42,886 nucleotides of DNA from Treponemataceae bacterium (lineage in GTDB: Bacteria > Spirochaetota > Spirochaetia > Treponematales > Treponemataceae). The DNA lies in assembly GCA_024402495.1 (NCBI GenBank), contig JAKSTR010000018.1, positions 1 through 42,886 of the forward strand, in the 5' to 3' direction. This document shows positions 16,175-23,930 of the stretch, piece by piece. Position 1 is the first letter of the stretch, and every line of letters starts with the position of its first letter. The notes below the pieces were generated by a model. The model saw only the letters and a list, made by a program, of their open reading frames with translations, was not told the DNA's origin and searched no databases. The position numbers and the translations under genes are program-made.

Positions 16175-17065
16175 TCAGTTTTTAGCCTGTTGCAAAGCCT
16201 GTTTTTGTGCATCAAGATATGTGCAGGCGCTGTGGGCTGCAATGTTGCCTTCTCCGGCGGCTTTTGCATACTGAAAAGGTTTTCCAGTGCAGTCGCCGCA
16301 GGCAAAGCAGCCGGCAATATTTGTCTGCATGTTTTTATCAACTGTTATAAAACCGTCACCGCACGCAAGACCGGGCACCAGAACCTGCAAGTCTACGTTT
16401 TGGCGCAAAATAAAAACGCCGTCAATTTCAAATGCCGAACTGGTGCAGACCATTTTTTGCGCTTTCTGCGAACCTTCTATTTTTTCAATTTTTTCTTCTA
16501 TTAAATGTACGTTTTGCGGCAGGCTGAAACCGTGCTGGTCTGGCGCAAAATCGGCAACAAGCAGAACTTTCTGGGCAATTTCTGCAAGATATTTTATTTC
16601 TTCTATGCTTTCTGTGCCCTGCGCAACAACGCCGATGGTTTTGCCCTTGTAAAAAAAGCCGTCGCAGGTGGCGCAATAACTTACGCCGCGACCTAAAAAT
16701 TCTTTTTCGCCGGGAATGGTTTGGGGCGCGTTTACGCCGGTGGCAAGAATAAGGCTTTTTGCCTGATATGGCTGGCTTTGTTTTGTTCCGCTGATTGAAA
16801 AATAATCGCCCATTGCGTAAATCATTTTGGCGCTGTCGCTGGTTATGCCAATTTCCATTTGGGCTAAGTGTTCTGTAAAAGCTTTTTGCAGTTTTTCGCC
16901 GCTTATTGCAGGCAAGCCGGGGTAATTTTGAATTAGATGGGCTTTCTGTATTTTGGGGCTTAAAGATTCCTGACCCAGAAAAAGAATGTTTTTATTGCGC
17001 AGTTTTAATGTCAGCGCCGCACTGATGCCCGCAGGCCCAGTGCCAATAATTGCAACGTCGTACAT
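16175..17065 (-). CDS. trxB: Thioredoxin-reductase-like flavoprotein with atypical nucleotide site
   Basis: 296 residues with the low-Mr thioredoxin reductase fold: FAD-binding GTGPAG (8-13), ATG at 109-111, redox-active CATC (C131, C134) and the C-terminal FAD block GCFACGDCTGKPFQYAKAAGEG. The second Rossmann domain is unusual: the NADPH loop normally GGGDSA reads AQGTES, and the HRR segment that holds the NADPH 2'-phosphate is absent (LLVADFAPD). The enzyme may use another donor, as in ferredoxin-dependent flavin thioredoxin reductases, or NADH. Its operon with trxA supports a thioredoxin role. No Shine-Dalgarno is visible; TATTCT sits exactly at -12 to -7 of the ATG. Confidence 0.85.
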   Translation of the reverse strand: MYDVAIIGTGPAGISAALTLKLRNKNILFLGQESLSPKIQKAHLIQNYPGLPAISGEKLQKAFTEHLAQMEIGITSDSAKMIYAMGDYFSISGTKQSQPYQAKSLILATGVNAPQTIPGEKEFLGRGVSYCATCDGFFYKGKTIGVVAQGTESIEEIKYLAEIAQKVLLVADFAPDQHGFSLPQNVHLIEEKIEKIEGSQKAQKMVCTSSAFEIDGVFILRQNVDLQVLVPGLACGDGFITVDKNMQTNIAGCFACGDCTGKPFQYAKAAGEGNIAAHSACTYLDAQKQALQQAKN

Positions 17066-17077
17066 ATAAAAAGAATA
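17066..17077 (-). promoter_or_regulatory. -10-like TATTCT abutting the trxB start (leaderless candidate)
   Basis: Minus-strand TATTCT at 17072-17077 would start transcription at the A of the ATG (17065). No ribosome binding site is present. Confidence 0.4.
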
Positions 17078-17314
17078 CGTAATAAAAACAGGATTGGCAA
17101 ATTTTTTTGCCTGCGCCGCCTGTTATTGGCTAAGTTTTTACGATGTTAACTTGAAAACTGTAAAAATTGCACGGCTGGCGGCGCGAATATGGCGCAAGCC
17201 GCATAAAAGGCGCTGTATGCCGAATGCAGACGGTTTCTGCATGGCAAAACAGTATTTTTATAGCAGTCTATGCGCTGCTTGTGCTGATTGGCTTTTAATA
17301 GCTGTTTATTTGTG

Positions 17315-17327
17315 CTAAACTTCGCCC
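17315..17327 (+). promoter_or_regulatory. -10-like TAAACT abutting the cellulase start (leaderless candidate)
   Basis: TAAACT at 17315-17320, preceded by TGC (extended -10), predicts a transcript start at 17327, one base before the ATG at 17328. The sequence between (TCGCCC) has no Shine-Dalgarno character. Confidence 0.4.
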
Positions 17328-19682
17328 ATGAAACATTTTTCTGCAAAAGCATTTTTTAGCAAAACGGCACAAATATTAGCTTTGTGCTTATTGTGGCTGG
17401 GGCTTTCTAGCTTTGGCGGTATGGAAGATATTTTTGAAGTTGGGTCTGGCAACGGGCAGCCTTCCGGGGCAGGGCAGTCTGCCGGTATTGATTTTACAGT
17501 AAGCAATAAAAGTAATTCCGGTGCAAATTACCAGATTAACGTAAAAAACCAGAGCGGCAAAGAAATTAACGCATGGTCTTTAACGGTTCCGGTTGCAAAC
17601 GAAAAATACGGCAACGGCAATTTGCCGCAGGTCTGGAACTGCATGGTTTACTTTTCAAACGGCAATCTGGTTTTTAATTCTGACAGCGTAAGCGGAACTG
17701 TAAAAAATGCCGCTACCAATACCAGCGCCGGATTTTGGGCTGCAACCGATTCGCTTAATTTTGACAAAGCATATTTCAATATGGTTTTTGGCGATGGAAC
17801 GAGTTATTCGGCATATTGCAATGCACAGAACGCAAATGCAGGCGGTACAACCGGCAACAGTACAAACACAAGCACACAGAAACCGGCTGAACAAACCGTT
17901 TTTGTAGATTTTACTCCAAGCAACTATAACGATGCCGGACAGAATTATCAGGTAAACATTGCCAATACCGGCAGCAAAACCGTTAACAGCTGGTACATTT
18001 ATTTGCCGGTTATAAACCAGAAATACAATTCTGGCAATCTGCCTTCTTTCTGGAACTGTTCTGCAAGCTATAAAGACGGCTACGTGGTTTTAACCAGCAG
18101 CAATTACAGCGGCACGGTAAAAGGCGGCGAAAAAAACAGTCAGGCTGGAATGTGGGTTTTGCACAAAGGTCTGGATTTTGAAAAAGCAACTTTTATTGCC
18201 AATTTTGCAGACGGCACAAACTATAAAGGCAACTGTTCGGGGCTTACCGCAAGTTCAGCTGGCAGCACAGGTTCTACCGGCAGCACAAATACGAATAACA
18301 GTACCACGAACAATGGCGTAAACGCTGCAATGCAAATCGGTGCAAGCAACAGTACCGAATGGGGACAGAATTACCAGATTAGCATAAAAAACCAGAGCGG
18401 CAAAAATATCCGTTCATGGGTTTTGAACGTGCCTGTATTAAACGGAAAATACAACGCGGGCACATTGCCTTCGTACTGGAACTGCAGCGCAAGCTTCAGC
18501 AACAATATGGTTGTTCTTAAATCTGACGGCAACAGCGGCAGCATTAAAAACGGCGTAACATACAGCGAGGCTGGTATCTGGGCTTTGCACAATGCCCTGG
18601 ATTTCAGCAAGGCTTATTATCAGTTTACTTTTGGCGACGGTTCAACTTTTACCGGAAACATTAACGGTTTTTCTGATATTTCCGGGGTTGCTGGCGGCAG
18701 CAGCAGCGCAGGTTCAGCCGGCACAAATACAGGCGCTGGTACGCAAACCGTGCCTGTAATTACCGAAGGTTCGGTTTTAAACCACGGCAAACTGAAAGTT
18801 AAAGGCACGCAAATAGTAGACAAAAACGGACACACCTTTTTTATGCGTGGAGTTTCGACCCACGGCATTAACTGGGATTGCGGTGCGCCGTTTGTAAACA
18901 AAGATGCTTTCAGGGAATTAAGCGACAACTGGGGCGTAAATGCTGTGCGTCTGGCAATGTACACCGCCGAATATAACGGTTACTGTAGCGGCGGCAACAA
19001 AGCCGAGCTTAAAGCTCTGGTAGAAAAAGGCGTTAATGCCGCTACCGAACTGGGAATGTACGTTATTATTGACTGGCATATTTTAAGCGATTCTAACCCG
19101 AACACGAATAAAGAAAGCGCAAAAGAATTTTTTGCATATATGGCACAGAAATATGCAAATTACGACAACGTTCTTTACGAAATTTGCAACGAACCGAACG
19201 GAAACACTACATGGAAAGAAATTAAAGCCTATGCGGAAGAAATTATTCCTGTTATCCGCCAGTACAGCAAAGATGCAATAATTATTGTTGGTACACCGAA
19301 CTGGTGCCAGGACGTAGATATTGCAAGCAAGAATCCTGTAAAAGGTTATGAAAATATTATGTACAGCGTGCATTTTTATGCTGCAACCCACAAAAACTCG
19401 TTCCGCAAAAAGGTAAAAACAGCCCTTAGCGCCGGGCTGCCAATTTTGTGTACCGAATACGGTTTAAGTCCTGCAAGCGGCGACGGTCAACTGGATTTGG
19501 ATTCTGCAAAAACCTGGCTGGATATGTTTGATGCAAACGGAATAAGTTATTTCTGCTGGAGTTTTGGCAATAAAGGCGAAAGTTCGGCGCTGCTGAAAAG
19601 CGGTACCAAAAACTGGCAGCCAAAAGACAGAAGCGAAGCCGGAAACTGGGTAGTTAAACAGTATATTCAGCGCAACAAATAA
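17328..19682 (+). CDS. Secreted GH5 cellulase with three N-terminal carbohydrate-binding-like modules
   Basis: 784 residues. A signal peptide (about 1-30) precedes three homologous modules of about 110 residues at 53-164, 191-304 and 333-447, separated by Gly/Ser/Thr/Asn linkers. Each has the pattern N-Y-Q-(I/V)-(N/S)-(I/V) ... W ... WNC ... SG(T/S)(V/I)K ... G-(F/M/I)-W ... FxDG and resembles family-2-type cellulose-binding modules; the exact CBM family is uncertain. The GH5 domain spans about 485-780: acid/base E622 in CNEPNG and nucleophile E710 in CTEYG, with WH at 583-584 and HFYA at 682-685, close to endoglucanases of subfamily 2. It should cut internal beta-1,4-glucan bonds outside the cell. 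A terminator follows at once. A start without Shine-Dalgarno suggests a leaderless transcript. Confidence 0.9.
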   Translation: MKHFSAKAFFSKTAQILALCLLWLGLSSFGGMEDIFEVGSGNGQPSGAGQSAGIDFTVSNKSNSGANYQINVKNQSGKEINAWSLTVPVANEKYGNGNLPQVWNCMVYFSNGNLVFNSDSVSGTVKNAATNTSAGFWAATDSLNFDKAYFNMVFGDGTSYSAYCNAQNANAGGTTGNSTNTSTQKPAEQTVFVDFTPSNYNDAGQNYQVNIANTGSKTVNSWYIYLPVINQKYNSGNLPSFWNCSASYKDGYVVLTSSNYSGTVKGGEKNSQAGMWVLHKGLDFEKATFIANFADGTNYKGNCSGLTASSAGSTGSTGSTNTNNSTTNNGVNAAMQIGASNSTEWGQNYQISIKNQSGKNIRSWVLNVPVLNGKYNAGTLPSYWNCSASFSNNMVVLKSDGNSGSIKNGVTYSEAGIWALHNALDFSKAYYQFTFGDGSTFTGNINGFSDISGVAGGSSSAGSAGTNTGAGTQTVPVITEGSVLNHGKLKVKGTQIVDKNGHTFFMRGVSTHGINWDCGAPFVNKDAFRELSDNWGVNAVRLAMYTAEYNGYCSGGNKAELKALVEKGVNAATELGMYVIIDWHILSDSNPNTNKESAKEFFAYMAQKYANYDNVLYEICNEPNGNTTWKEIKAYAEEIIPVIRQYSKDAIIIVGTPNWCQDVDIASKNPVKGYENIMYSVHFYAATHKNSFRKKVKTALSAGLPILCTEYGLSPASGDGQLDLDSAKTWLDMFDANGISYFCWSFGNKGESSALLKSGTKNWQPKDRSEAGNWVVKQYIQRNK

Positions 19683-19717
19683 AAATAATTATTTTACAAG
19701 CAGCTCATAATCACATC

Positions 19718-19759
19718 AAAAAACTTCGCGAATACCAAAGTCTTCGCGAAGTTTTTTTT
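19718..19759 (+). terminator. Terminator of the cellulase gene
   Basis: AAAAAACTTCGCGAA / TTCGCGAAGTTTTTT, 15-base perfect arms around 10 bases, then more T. Confidence 0.92.
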
Positions 19760-19790
19760 ATTTTTCAGGTAAAATACCGTTTTTTTTGAA

Positions 19791-19845
19791 TTTTGTCGTA
19801 CCGAACTTGCCTGCCGAAGGCAGAATCTTGTTCAGTACGACAAAA
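19791..19845. repeat. Nested palindromic element, REP-like
   Basis: Outer arms TTTTGTCGTACCGAAC (19791-19806) and GTTCAGTACGACAAAA (19830-19845) pair at 15 of 16 positions. Inside, CTGCC-GAA-GGCAG (19811-19823) forms a second hairpin. It lies between two converging genes and shares the GTAC/GAAC style of the other palindromes in this window. Confidence 0.7.
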
Positions 19846-19882
19846 CTGGATATTGCGCTTTGTTATACGGCTTTTTCAGCCT

Positions 19883-20620
19883 TTACTTTGATTCACTTGA
19901 AGCCGGGCTGCGTTTAATAAAATCGCCAAAATTGTCCACAATTCTTTCCAGCGAAATTGAACTGTGAACAGACAGATGCTTGTTGTGCAGCTTGTTCTGC
20001 AAAAACTGAAAGTTAACGGTGGCTTTGTTGTCAATTTTCTGCGCCTGCTTGCGGATTGTTGCCCCAAGGTGAAATGCCACGCAGCAGTCCACAATGAAAA
20101 GCCCGAAAAGCGTACCAACGGTAAAGCTGAACCACGGGTGCGCAATAAACCAGCCTACCAGAGTTTGAAACTGCGGAAAAAGCACAAAATAATAAAATGC
20201 ACTTAAAATTCCCCAGAACGCCGTAAAAAGCGGACAAATCAAGCCCTGAACGTTTCCCCACAAATCGCTGTAATCCCAAAGGCGAATGTGCATGGTTTTC
20301 AAAAAGAAGAAACCGGCGAGGTATTCAAGCAGGGTCATAAAAAGTGACATTACAACAAACATGATTACGTAATGGGCAACTCCGCCTTTGTCCAGCCCCA
20401 AAAGCCAGGCTTCTGCAAGGCTTAATACGTACAGAACCACAGCGCCAAAACCGTAAAGCGGCAGCCACGGACCTGTTAAAAAACCGGGATTCTGCCAGAC
20501 GTGTTCCGGGTTTTCGCTTGAAAAAAACTTTCTGAAGAAAAATTCAATAACCCAGCCCAAAAGGCAGCCGGTAAAAAACAAAAATGCAATAATAATGAAG
20601 ATTTCGTAAAAATTTGCCAT
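19883..20620 (-). CDS. CmpB-like membrane protein (putative ABC-transporter type IV family)
   Basis: 245 residues with about six hydrophobic helices. The N-terminal signature GCLLGWVIEFFFRKF, then NPGFLTGPWLPLYGFGA, is that of the PF06541 family, annotated as a putative ABC-transporter membrane component but without a proven function. The segment IRLWDYSDLWGNVQGLICPLF is also typical. The C-terminal 50 residues are hydrophilic. GAGGTG precedes the ATG. It stands alone, with no ATPase gene nearby, so a transport role is not supported by context. Confidence 0.75.
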   Translation of the reverse strand: MANFYEIFIIIAFLFFTGCLLGWVIEFFFRKFFSSENPEHVWQNPGFLTGPWLPLYGFGAVVLYVLSLAEAWLLGLDKGGVAHYVIMFVVMSLFMTLLEYLAGFFFLKTMHIRLWDYSDLWGNVQGLICPLFTAFWGILSAFYYFVLFPQFQTLVGWFIAHPWFSFTVGTLFGLFIVDCCVAFHLGATIRKQAQKIDNKATVNFQFLQNKLHNKHLSVHSSISLERIVDNFGDFIKRSPASSESK

Positions 20621-21007
20621 AAAGCACCTCGTTTAGTGTAAAAAGAAAAAAGGCTTAACCATATTACAAAGTTAAAACCTTTCTGCTGCCAATTTTATCA
20701 GCTTTTACCGTATTTGAAAAGTTAACCGGCTATAATCTTCCTAACCGGGCTGTCGAGTTTTGTTATTTGCTTTGTCCCTTTTGTCATTCCGAACTTGATT
20801 CGGAATCCGATGCTTTTGCGGCTTGCTTTTTCTCTTACTGTAGCTTGGTGTACGCAAAAGCCCCCAGTTTTTACAAAAATTGTATTTGATGTAAGTGATT
20901 CTTGTTTGTCAATTTCTAAAAACTCGACATTCACGGTATTTAAAAAAAAGATTAAAAGGTTTATATTAAAACAACATTTTTAATTTTTACTAAATAGAAG
21001 GTTTGAT
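20621..21007. repeat. Intergenic region with reversed composite repeat, upstream of ackA
   Basis: No gene. ATTCCGAA-N5-TTCGGAAT is at 20786-20806, followed to about 20880 by the reversed tail of the composite repeat (GCTTGCTTTTTCTCTTACTG..., then GTACGCAAAAGCCCCCAGTTTTT). Near ackA, TATATT at 20962-20967 may be its -10 box, giving a leader of about 34 bases. AGAAGG at 20996-21001 is the ribosome binding site. Confidence 0.65.
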
Positions 21008-22339
21008 ATGGTTATTCTTACCCTTAACTGCGGAAGTTCTTCTGCAAAATACCAGGTTTACGACTGGGATAACAAAGATGTACTTGCCAGCGGCGTAGTA
21101 GAACGCGTTACACAGGAAGGTTCTGTTATTACCCACAAAGCAAAAGGCAAAGACAAATTTGTAAAAGAAAGCCCTTGCCCAACCCACAAAGAAGCAATTG
21201 AACTTATTATTAACGCAATTACAGACAAAAATGTTGGCGTTATTACAGATATGTCTGTTATCAAAGCAGTTGGTCACCGTGTTCTGCACGGCGGCGACAA
21301 ATTTACAAAATCTGTTATCTGTACACCGGAAATCATCGAAACTTTCCGTTCCGTTCAGGATTTGGGACCGCTGCACAACCCTGCAAACATTATGGGTATT
21401 GAAGCTGCACAGAAAGTTTTGCCGGACGTTCCGCACTGTGCCGTAATGGATACTGCATGGCACCAGACAATGCCGGCAACAAGCTTCATGTACGCAATTC
21501 CGCACGAATGGTACGAAAAATATGCCGCCCGCCGCTACGGTTTCCACGGAACTTCTTTCCTTTATACAGCAAAACGTGCTTCTGTTCTTTTGCACAAAGA
21601 ACCAAAAGACACAAATGTAATCATTGCCCACATCGGTAACGGTGCTTCTATGTGTGCCGTTAAAAACGGTAAATGTTTTGATACTTCTATGGGTATTACA
21701 CCGCTTGAAGGTCTGGTAATGGGTACACGTACCGGCGACATGGATCCGGCTCTTGCTTTCTACATCATGCGCAAAACAGGCATGACACCAGCCGAAATGG
21801 ATACCGCAATGAACAAAAAGTCTGGTTTGCTTGGTATTACAGGCAAATACACAGACCGCCGCGATGTTGCAAAAGCTGCCGCTGAAGGCGACGAAAAAGC
21901 AAAACTTGCAATTGAAATGGAATGCTACCGCCTGAAAAAATATTTCGGTTCTTACCTTGCTGCAATGGGCGGCGCCGAAGCAATCGTATTTACGGCTGGC
22001 GTTGGCGAACACGCACCTCACATCCGCGCAAAATGTCTTGAAGGCCTTGAAGTTTTCGGTATCAAGCTTGACCCGAAAAAGAACCAGCTTGCAAACTCAA
22101 GCAACGCAGAAACCTGCATCAGTGCAGACGATTCTAAAGTAAAAATCTTCGTAATTCCTACAGACGAAGAACTGGTAATGACCGAAGATGCTTATGCTTT
22201 GATGAAAGGCACTTACGATGTTCATACAAACTTCAAGTATTCTTTCCAGGATCCGGCTTACGTAAACAAAGCACGTGCAGAAGGTCTTAAAAAAGAACTT
22301 GCAGAAAACCCTGAACTGGCAACAATTCTGGCAAAATAA
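21008..22339 (+). CDS. ackA: Acetate kinase
   Basis: This 443-residue cytoplasmic enzyme interconverts acetyl phosphate + ADP and acetate + ATP, the last energy-yielding step of acetate fermentation. ASKHA-fold signatures are plain: [11 protein letters not shown] at the N-terminus (N7), [49 protein letters not shown], and [10 protein letters not shown] near residue 330. It is about 40 residues longer than most bacterial AckA because of a charged C-terminal tail (about 405-443), a length I associate with treponemes. No pta gene adjoins it. Codon use is biased toward a limited set, suggesting strong expression. A terminator follows. Confidence 0.96.
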   Translation: MVILTLNCGSSSAKYQVYDWDNKDVLASGVVERVTQEGSVITHKAKGKDKFVKESPCPTHKEAIELIINAITDKNVGVITDMSVIKAVGHRVLHGGDKFTKSVICTPEIIETFRSVQDLGPLHNPANIMGIEAAQKVLPDVPHCAVMDTAWHQTMPATSFMYAIPHEWYEKYAARRYGFHGTSFLYTAKRASVLLHKEPKDTNVIIAHIGNGASMCAVKNGKCFDTSMGITPLEGLVMGTRTGDMDPALAFYIMRKTGMTPAEMDTAMNKKSGLLGITGKYTDRRDVAKAAAEGDEKAKLAIEMECYRLKKYFGSYLAAMGGAEAIVFTAGVGEHAPHIRAKCLEGLEVFGIKLDPKKNQLANSSNAETCISADDSKVKIFVIPTDEELVMTEDAYALMKGTYDVHTNFKYSFQDPAYVNKARAEGLKKELAENPELATILAK

Positions 22340-22366
22340 GCAATTTCAATTTGAAAAAAATTGAAC

Positions 22367-22403
22367 AAAAAAGGCTGTCCTTAAAATGAGGGCAGCTTTT
22401 TTT
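22367..22403 (+). terminator. Terminator of ackA
   Basis: AAAAAAGGCTGTCC / GGGCAGCTTTTTTT stem with one bulge and a T tract, 28 bases after the stop. Confidence 0.8.
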
Positions 22404-22489
22404 ATGCTTGAACAGTAAAAAATCTTGCGCTTTGCCAAAACTATGCCTTTAGCCCGCCAGAAATACAAAAATATTTTTTCAAAATGTGG

Positions 22490-22501
22490 TACAATTTTTG
22501 C
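22490..22501 (+). promoter_or_regulatory. Extended -10 TGGTACAAT abutting the TRIC-gene start
   Basis: TACAAT at 22490-22495 with an upstream TGG predicts transcription start exactly at 22502, the A of the second in-frame ATG. No Shine-Dalgarno is present for either ATG. Confidence 0.5.
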
Positions 22502-23140
22502 ATGAATCTATATGAACTGGCAATTTTCTTTTTTGAAATTACGGGAACGGTTGCATTCGCTTCTTCCGGAGCAGTGCTGGCAATAAAAAAACGCATGGAT
22601 TTGTTTGGCGTTTGTACGCTGGGTATTGTTACTGCCGTTGGCGGCGGTCTTTGCCGCGATTTGGTTCTGGGTAATATTCCGCCCACCATGTTTATTAAGC
22701 CGGTTTATACAATGGTTGCCGTCGCAACTTCGCTGGTAATATTCTGCTTTGTGGCAATATTCAAGCACCGTTTATCAAGCCAGCTTTTGTATTTTTACGA
22801 AAAAATAATGCAGTTTTTTGATACCGCCGGTTTGGGAATTTTCAGCGTGATGGGCGTAAACACGGCGCACCAGATGGGCTATACAAATATGTTTCTGCTG
22901 ATATTTGTTGGAATGCTTACCGGCGTTGGCGGCGGCTTAATCCGCGACCTTTTGGCGCAGGAAAAACCCTATATCCTTACAAAAGACGTATATGCGGTGG
23001 CAAGCATTTTGGGCGCCGCGGTATGTACGCTGTTTTTAGCCAGAACAAATACGCTTTTTGCCATGATTGTAGGCGCGGCGGTTGTGTGTATCGTCCGCGC
23101 CCTTGCCGTGCATTTTAAATGGAATCTGCCGATAGCCTAG
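22502..23140 (+). CDS. TRIC-family cation channel protein (UPF0126/YicG type)
   Basis: 212 residues from the ATG at 22502, chosen because a -10 box sits directly before it; an earlier ATG at 22484 lies inside that box. Seven hydrophobic helices in two homologous halves, each with the glycine-rich motif: TAVGGGLCRDLVLGNIPP and TGVGGGLIRDLLAQEKPYIL. MDLFGVCTLG is also characteristic. Prokaryotic TRIC relatives form trimeric monovalent-cation channels, though the physiological role in bacteria is unclear. It ends 19 bases from the converging DJ-1 gene, and no terminator is visible between them. Confidence 0.86.
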   Translation: MNLYELAIFFFEITGTVAFASSGAVLAIKKRMDLFGVCTLGIVTAVGGGLCRDLVLGNIPPTMFIKPVYTMVAVATSLVIFCFVAIFKHRLSSQLLYFYEKIMQFFDTAGLGIFSVMGVNTAHQMGYTNMFLLIFVGMLTGVGGGLIRDLLAQEKPYILTKDVYAVASILGAAVCTLFLARTNTLFAMIVGAAVVCIVRALAVHFKWNLPIA

Positions 23141-23159
23141 CAGGAATAAATGTTCTGAT

Positions 23160-23747
23160 TTACCGGGCTACGATGGCGGCACGCAAGTCTTCTTTTGCTT
23201 TTGCGCCGAACAATGCTTCTACGATTGCAAAAGCAAATTCTTCGGCAACGCCTGCGCCACGGGCTGTAATGATTTTGCCGTCAACTACAACCCGGCTGGT
23301 AGAATGTTTTGCACCGGCGATAGCTTCTTTATTGTCTGCGCCGGCAAAAGTTTCAATGTCTTTTTCCATTTCAAGATAGCAGGTGTAATTTTTATTCTTT
23401 AATAAACCGTTTTTGGCAAGAACAACAACCGGCGCTGCACAGATTGCGCAGATTAAAGTACCTTTTTTGCTTTGTTCCTTCAGCAGGCTGCCTACAAGCT
23501 GACTTGCGCCCAGATTTTTGCTGCCCAAACCGCCGCCGGGCACAATAACGGCATCCCAGTCTTTATCAATAAGCGTTTCGTCCAGAACGCAGTCGCTTTG
23601 CACGCAGATATTGTGCGAACCTTTTATAAAATTGCCGCCCAGACCGGCTGTAACCAGTTCTGCACCGGCGCGGCGCAAATAATCCACCGGGGTCAGCGCT
23701 TCAATTTCTTCAAAACCTTCGGCAAGTAAAACTAAAACCTTTTTCAC
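23160..23747 (-). CDS. DJ-1/PfpI-family protein (YajL/ThiJ type)
   Basis: 195 residues, close to human DJ-1 and E. coli YajL in length. The reactive cysteine is C103 in AICAAP, and the partner glutamate is E16 in GFEEIE. VPGGGLGSKNL and the C-terminal TARGAGVAEEFAFAIVEAL match the family. Members are linked to oxidative-stress protection and glyoxal handling, but activity is disputed. Translation starts at GTG with AAGGAAGG 5 bases upstream. It is cytoplasmic and monocistronic. Confidence 0.9.
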   Translation of the reverse strand: MKKVLVLLAEGFEEIEALTPVDYLRRAGAELVTAGLGGNFIKGSHNICVQSDCVLDETLIDKDWDAVIVPGGGLGSKNLGASQLVGSLLKEQSKKGTLICAICAAPVVVLAKNGLLKNKNYTCYLEMEKDIETFAGADNKEAIAGAKHSTSRVVVDGKIITARGAGVAEEFAFAIVEALFGAKAKEDLRAAIVAR

Positions 23748-23918
23748 AATTTCCTTCCTTTATAAAAGCTTCTTTTAAAATAGCAGAAAATTTGAAATTT
23801 CACAATTTAAACTTGCCTGCGCCTGCAATGAAAAGTGAGTAAAATGCATTTTTGTGCCGATAATAAAACTGGAGAATTGGAATTGCAGAACCAGCTGAAA
23901 AGCTGGAGATTTTAGAGG

Positions 23919-23930
23919 TATTATTTATCT
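23919..23930 (+). promoter_or_regulatory. -10-like TATTAT abutting the regulator start (leaderless candidate)
   Basis: TATTAT at 23919-23924 predicts transcription start at 23931, the A of the ATG. An AGAGG lies at 23914-23918, but its 12-base spacing is too long for a normal ribosome binding site. Confidence 0.4.

Noticed and set aside
20990-22021. Long open frame of 343 codons on the minus strand opposite ackA
   Set aside because: It is a Cys/Phe/Asn/His-rich shadow of the strongly biased ackA coding strand, with no ribosome binding site or family signature.
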